Shown piece by piece: positions 16,353 to 21,424 of a stretch of 21,424 nt of DNA. A program made the translations under genes and the position numbers. The notes under the pieces are model-generated. The model searched no databases and was not told the origin of the DNA. It saw nothing but the letters and a program-made list of their open reading frames with translations. The stretch covers positions 1 through 21,424 of the forward strand of contig CAVOWW010000013.1 in the NCBI GenBank assembly GCA_963700255.1, read 5' to 3'. This DNA comes from UBA10649 sp963700255 (GTDB lineage Bacteria; Actinomycetota; Actinomycetes; S36-B12). Each line of letters starts with the position of its first letter. Positions within the stretch are counted from its first letter, which is position 1.

Positions 16353-17247
16353 GTGAGCACATCCGGGCCCCCGCGCTTGCGGGTAGGGATCGTGGGGTCG
16401 GGCCGCGTGGGCGCGGTGCTCGGAGCGGCACTGCGCCGCGCCGGCCACGACATCGTCGCGGTCTCAGCTGTGTCGGACGTGTCGCGACTGCGAGCCGATG
16501 CGCTCCTGCCCGGTGTCCCCGTCCTTCCGGTGCCCGAGGTGGTCGTGGACGCGGACCTGGTGCTCCTGTCCGTGCCGGATGACGTCCTGCCAGGACTCGT
16601 CGCGGGACTCGTCGACACCGGCGCCATCCACGCGGGCCAGTTCGTGGCCCATCCGTCCGGCCGCTACGGCATCGAGGTCCTCGATCCGGCGAGGCGCGTG
16701 GGTGCGCTGCCGCTGGCCATCCACCCGGTGATGACCTTCACCGGCACGACGGTGGATCTGGCACGCCTGGCCGACTGCCCGTTCGGTGTCACGTCCGCCG
16801 ATCCGCGTCCGCCCGGTCGCGGAGGCCCTCGTGGTCGAGATGGGCGGTGAGCCCGTCTGGGTGCCGGAAGAGGCACGGGCGCTGTATCACGCCGCCGTCG
16901 TCTTCGGCGCGAACTACCTGATGACGGTCGTGCTGCAGTCCCTCGAGCTGCTGAGGGAGGCCGGCATCGCCGACCCGCAGCGGCTCATGGCCCCCCTGCT
17001 CAGCGCGTCCCTCGACAACGCCCTGCGGCATGGGGACACCGCGCTCACCGGTCCGGTGTCGCGCGGGGACGCGCGCACCGTGGCCGACCATCTTCAGCGG
17101 CTCTCCGACGTGTCGCCCGTCGTCGGTGACGCCTATCGGGCCATGGCCCGGCTCACCGCCGATCGGGCCCTGGCGGCCGGGCTCATCGATCCCGCTGCGG
17201 CGGAGGAGCTGCTCGACGTGCTGTCGGCCCGGGGTGGCGCCTCATGA
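16353..17247 (+). CDS. Rossmann-like/DUF2520 protein (one frameshift)
   Basis: A two-domain protein resembling NADP-binding dehydrogenases. The N-terminal Rossmann domain begins LRVGIVGSGRVGAVLGAALRRAGHDI (a G-x-G-x-x-G loop) and continues with VDADLVLLSVPDD and LAIHPVMTF. The C-terminal all-helical DUF2520 part (ARALYHAAVVFGANYLMTVV, LMAPLLSASLDNAL, ALTGPVSRGDARTV) resembles the second domain of ketopantoate reductase-type enzymes. The frame changes near 16800-16815, between CPFGVTSADP and RVRPVAEALVVE. It precedes panC in many actinobacteria, and a role in pantoate formation has been guessed from context, but I know of no proof. The start is GTG 16353. The stop overlaps panC (ATGA). Confidence 0.88.
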
Positions 17248-18104
17248 CCGTCCCGGTCCTGACGACGTCCGCCGACGTGCTCGCCGACGCGCGGGAGCGT
17301 GCCGGCCGTCGCGCTGTCGTCATGACGATGGGCGCCCTCCACGACGGGCATGCGGAGCTGTTGCGTGCCGCGCGTCGGCTCGTGGGACCGGAGGGCGTCG
17401 TCATCGCCACGGTCTTCGTGAACCCCACGCAGTTCGCTGCCGGGGAGGACTTCGAGCGGTATCCCCGCAGCCTGCAGTCGGATGTCGAGCTGGCGGGCCA
17501 GTCCGGCGCCGACCTCGTCTTCGCGCCCGAGGCCGCAGAGGTCTACGGACCCGCGCTCGGCTTCGCCGCCGACAGCGTCACCATCGACGCAGGCCCGCGC
17601 GGGGAGATCCTCGAGGGGGCGGCACGACCCGGGCACTTCCGCGGCGTGCTCACCGTCGTGGCCAAGCTCATGGGCATGACCCGACCCGACATCGCCCTGT
17701 ACGGAGAGAAGGACTACCAGCAGCTCGTGCTCATCACCCGGATGGCTCGCGACCTCAGCCTGCCGGTGGAGATCGTCGGAGTGCCGACCGTCCGCGAGGC
17801 GGACGGCCTGGCTCGGAGCAGTCGCAACCGCTACCTGTCCGAGTCCGAGCGGGCGACGGCCCGGGCGGTTCCGCACGCGCTCGAGGCGGCTGCGGCCGCT
17901 GCAGCGCACGGGGCGGATGCGGCCGATCACGGCCGGGAGCGCCGTGATCGCCGCCGACCGCAGGCATCGACCTCGACTACCTCGTCGTCACTGACCCCGA
18001 GCTCGGGCCCGCCGCCCGTACGCGGCGCGGCGCGTATCCTCATCGCCGCGAAGGTGGGGGCGACGCGCCTGATCGACAACCGTGCTGCGACGGTTGGGCC
18101 ATGA
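17244..18104 (+). CDS. panC: Pantothenate synthetase (frameshifted near the C-terminus)
   Basis: Joins pantoate and beta-alanine, using ATP, to make pantothenate. The N-terminal nucleotidyl-transferase domain is clear: VVMTMGALHDGHAELLR (first HxGH), ATVFVNPTQFAAGEDFERYPR, PGHFRGVLTVVAKL, DIALYGEKDYQQLVLI and the ARSSRNRYLS motif. After about residue 225 the frame is lost; the neighbouring frames read AGSAVIAAD (from about 17935) and IDLDYLVVTDPELGP (from 17966), then the original frame returns with GAARILIAAKVGATRLIDN before the stop. Three indels between about 17915 and 18025 explain this. The final length fits the family. The stop overlaps the nadB ATG. No panD follows, though that gene often does. 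Confidence 0.93.
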   Translation: MTVPVLTTSADVLADARERAGRRAVVMTMGALHDGHAELLRAARRLVGPEGVVIATVFVNPTQFAAGEDFERYPRSLQSDVELAGQSGADLVFAPEAAEVYGPALGFAADSVTIDAGPRGEILEGAARPGHFRGVLTVVAKLMGMTRPDIALYGEKDYQQLVLITRMARDLSLPVEIVGVPTVREADGLARSSRNRYLSESERATARAVPHALEAAAAAAAHGADAADHGRERRDRRRPQASTSTTSSSLTPSSGPPPVRGAARILIAAKVGATRLIDNRAATVGP

Positions 18105-19755
18105 CGAGCGACTCCGTCCGCGTGCGGCGCCGGCTGACCGCAGCCGATCCCGGGTGGACCGCGCGCGCGGACGTGGTCGTCGTCGGATCGGGGATCGCCG
18201 GTCTCACAGCAGCCCTGCGGGCCCGGGCGATCGGTCGCACCGTCCTCATCGTGACCAAGGCGCAGGTCAACGAGGGCTCGACCCGGTGGGCTCAGGGCGG
18301 CATCGCCGCAGCCCTCTCCGACGAGGACTCACCCGACGAGCACCTGCACGACACCCTCGTCGCCGGCGTCGGCCTGTGCGACGAGGAGGCCGTGCGGATC
18401 CTCGTCACGGAGGGTCCCGCCGCCGTCCGCGATCTCATCGGGATCGGCGCGAACTTCGACGTCGACGCGAGCGGTGCGATCTCCCTGACGCGCGAGGGCG
18501 GCCATCTGCGCGACCGGATCGCGCACGCGGGCGGCGATGCCACCGGGGCCGAGATCTCGCGCGCGCTGGTCGCTGCCGTGCAGCCGATCCCGGGATCGAG
18601 GTCGTCGAGAACGCCCTTGCGCTCGACCTGCTGCGTGACGCGACGGGGGCGGCGCAGGGCATCACGCTGCACGTCATGGGCTCCGGGCAGCGCGACGGCA
18701 TCGGCGCTGCCCTCGCACCCGCGGTGATCCTCGCGACAGGCGGGTTCGGCCAGGTGTTCGGCCAGACCACGAACCCCTACGTCTCGACCGGTGACGGCGT
18801 GGCCCTCGCGCTCCGCGCGGGAGCGCATGTCGCCGACATGGAGTTCGTGCAGTTCCATCCGACCGTCATGTGGCTCGGCCCGCTCGCCCAAGGGCAGCAG
18901 CCGCTCGTGTCGGAGGCGGTGCGAGGCGAGGGCGCGGTGCTCCTCGACGGCAGCGGCGTCCGCTTCATGGTCGACCAGCACCCGCTCGCCGACCTCGCGC
19001 CCCGCGACGTCGTCGCCAAGGCCATCATGCGGCGCATGCGCGAGGAGGGGACCTCGCACGTCTGGCTCGACGGACGCATGCTCGGCGCCGACACCTGGCT
19101 TCAGCGCTTCCCGACCATCCTCGAGTCCTGCCGATCCCACGGCATCGACCCGGTGACCGACCTCATCCCCGTGTCCCCCGCCCAGCACTACGTGTCCGGC
19201 GGCGTCCGCACCGACCTGTGGGGCCGGGCCAGCATCCCCGGGCTCTACGCCTGCGGAGAGGTCGCCTGCACGGGGGTGCACGGGGCCAACCGGCTGGCCT
19301 CGAACTCCCTGCTCGAGGGACTGGTGTTCGCCCGGCGCATCGTTACCGCGCTGGGGAAGGACGAGGTCGTCGTCCGCGAGCCCGTACCGCTCCCGAAGGA
19401 CTCCGGGCTGCTGCCGCACAGCATCCGCCGCCCGATGCAGCAGGTCATGGACACGGAGTCCGGCGTCCTGCGCAGTGCCGACTCGCTCTCGGCCGCGGAG
19501 GCGAGCCTGCGCCGGCTCGGGGAGGCCGGTGGATCGTCGCCGTCCACCGAGGACTGGGAGACCACCAACCTGCACCAGATCGCGAGCGTCCTCGTCCATC
19601 ACGCGCTCCTGCGCACGGAGACGCGCGGGTCGCACTGGCGCGAGGACCACCCCGAGCGGGACGACGCGAGATGGCGCCTTCGGCTGGTCACGCAGCTCGA
19701 TGACGAGGGACTGTGCACGACGCACGTGGAACCGGTGACAGGAGAGTCGACATGA
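18101..19755 (+). CDS. nadB: L-aspartate oxidase (one frameshift)
   Basis: An FAD enzyme that oxidises L-aspartate to iminoaspartate, the first step of de novo NAD synthesis. The dinucleotide-binding loop is VVVVGSGIAGLTAAL; STRWAQGGIAAAL, GHLRDRIAHAGGDATGAEI and, in the next frame, AVILATGGFGQVF, MEFVQFHPTVM, QHYVSGGVRTDLWG and CTGVHGANRLASNSLLEGLVF follow in the right order. The C-terminal helical domain ends near RLVTQLDDEGL. A single missing base near 18583 separates VAAVQ from ADPGIEVVENA. ATG 18101 overlaps the panC stop; the stop at 19753-19755 overlaps nadC (ATGA). nadA is not in the window, so quinolinate synthase must be encoded elsewhere or upstream in another unit. Confidence 0.95.
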
Positions 19756-20663
19756 GCGACGGCGGGAGCGCGCAGCCTCGGGTGGGGGAAGACGTCCGCA
19801 GCCAGCTGGTGGCAGCCGGGCTGGACCCTGACGACCTGGAGGCGCTCATCGGCCGGGCGGTCGACGAGGATCTCGACGGTGGCGTGGACGTCACCACGGT
19901 GGCGACCGTCCCCGTCGGGCAGCGAGCGACGCTGGACCTGGTGGCCAGGCGCCCGGCGTGGTGGCCGGCGTGCCGGTGGCGGCGGCAGTGTTCTCGTACG
20001 TGTGCGGCGACGCGGCGGACGTGAGGGCACTCGTGGCTGACGGCACCGCCGTGGACGAGGGCACGGTGATCCTGAGCGTGACGGGAAGAACGCCGACCTG
20101 CTGCGCGCCGAGCGCCCCGCCCTCAACCTGCTCGGGCACCTGAGCGGCATCGCCACCCTCACCCGCACGTGGGTCGACGCCATTGCCGGAAGCGGGGCAG
20201 CGATCCGCGACACCCGCAAGACCACGCCGGGGATGCGCCGGCTGGAGAAGTACGCGGTCCGCTGCGGTGGCGGCGTCAACCACCGGATGTCCCTGTCGGA
20301 TGCCGCCCTGGTCAAGGACAACCACGTGGTCGCCGCGGGCGGGGTCGCGGCGGCGTTCGATGCCGTCCGACGGGAGTTCCCCGGGAGTCGACGTCGAGGT
20401 CGAGGTCGACTCGCTCGCCCAGCTGGACGAGGTGCTGGCCGCGGGCGCCGATCTGGTGCTCCTCGACAACTTCACTCCCCGAGCAGATGCGCGAGGCGGT
20501 CCGCCTGACGGCGGGCCGGGCACGGCTCGAGGCGTCCGGCGGGCTGGTCCTTGCCGGTGGCTGCCGAGGTCGCCGGCACGGGCGTGGACTACCTTGCGGT
20601 CGGAGCCCTCACCCACTCGGCGCCCGTGCTCGACATCGGTGCCGACCTGCGTCCGGAGTCGTA

Positions 20664-20664
<1 letters not shown>
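19752..20664 (+). CDS. nadC: Nicotinate-nucleotide pyrophosphorylase (carboxylating), multiple frameshifts
   Basis: Quinolinate phosphoribosyltransferase makes nicotinate mononucleotide from quinolinate and PRPP. The protein can be followed through six segments: LIGRAVDEDLDGGVDVTT (from 19842), VAGVPVAAAVFSYV (19958), ADLLRAERPALNLLGHLSGIAT and RDTRKTTPGMRRLEKYAV (20086 on; the RKTxPG motif binds substrate), GVDVEVEVDSLAQLDE (20384), EQMREAVRLTAGRARLEASGG (about 20480), and VAAEVAGTGVDYLAVGALTHSAP (about 20562 on). Five indels are needed, near 19955, 20083, 20383, 20478 and 20558. Joined, the length and order are normal. Its stop TAG shares a base with the coaX GTG. The disruption almost certainly reflects sequence error, because motif order is perfect. 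Confidence 0.93.

Positions 20665-21424
<760 letters not shown>

Noticed and set aside
17880..18104. Possible PanC-PanD fusion at the odd panC C-terminus
   Set aside because: The out-of-frame segments read as the normal PanC C-terminus (LDYLVVTDPELGP, then GAARILIAAKVGATRL); no PanD Gly-Ser cleavage region is present.
18292..19725. Long - strand open frame opposite nadB
   Set aside because: Antisense shadow; the + strand carries clear L-aspartate oxidase motifs.

Overview
This window is high-GC DNA from an actinobacterium. The evidence is the tilS-hpt-ftsH-folE-folP-folB-folK-DUF3180 string, the DUF2520/panC/nadB/nadC/coaX cofactor string, a DUF2342 zincin, a mycothiol-type arsenate reductase, many GTG starts, and dense ATGA or TGATG start/stop overlaps. 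Gene order and content look most like the Nocardioidaceae (Nocardioides/Aeromicrobium type). That family placement is an inference from context, not a proof.

Layout. (1) Positions 1-2842: methylglyoxal synthase and a HAD phosphatase on +, then an aquaporin on - that is divergent from an ArsR-ArsC fusion. (2) 2839-3492: a second, mycothiol-type arsenate reductase. Together with the aquaporin this forms an arsenic-resistance module with no dedicated efflux pump in view. (3) 3504-4025, - strand: two small uncharacterised genes, the second with a helix-turn-helix-like C-terminus, preceded by three tandem 14-bp palindromes. (4) 4063-6048: inorganic pyrophosphatase (-) and a PBP4-type D,D-carboxypeptidase (+). 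(5) 6077-9758: phosphomannose isomerase, DUF2342 zincin, tilS and hpt. (6) 9840-14666: ftsH, then the folate genes folE-folP-folB-folK and a DUF3180 membrane protein, almost all overlapping. (7) 14695-16258: a small conserved protein, a 56-bp tandem repeat, and an orphan NuoD-like protein on -. (8) 16353-21424: DUF2520 Rossmann protein, panC, nadB, nadC and the start of coaX (pantothenate/CoA and NAD synthesis). The last gene runs off the window.

Working together: the folate genes make tetrahydrofolate from GTP, panC/coaX feed coenzyme A synthesis, and nadB/nadC make NAD precursors. tilS, hpt and ftsH are the usual housekeeping neighbours. panD is missing from its common place between panC and nadB.

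Quality warning: many conserved genes are broken by single-base shifts. I count about 7 in the first 2.8 kb, 2 in the middle 14 kb and about 15 in the last 4.6 kb. In nearly every case the next frame continues the same conserved protein, so I treat these as probable sequencing or assembly errors near contig ends. They are annotated as single genes with the shift positions noted, not as decayed genes. No tRNA, rRNA, CRISPR array, insertion sequence or convincing rho-independent terminator was seen.
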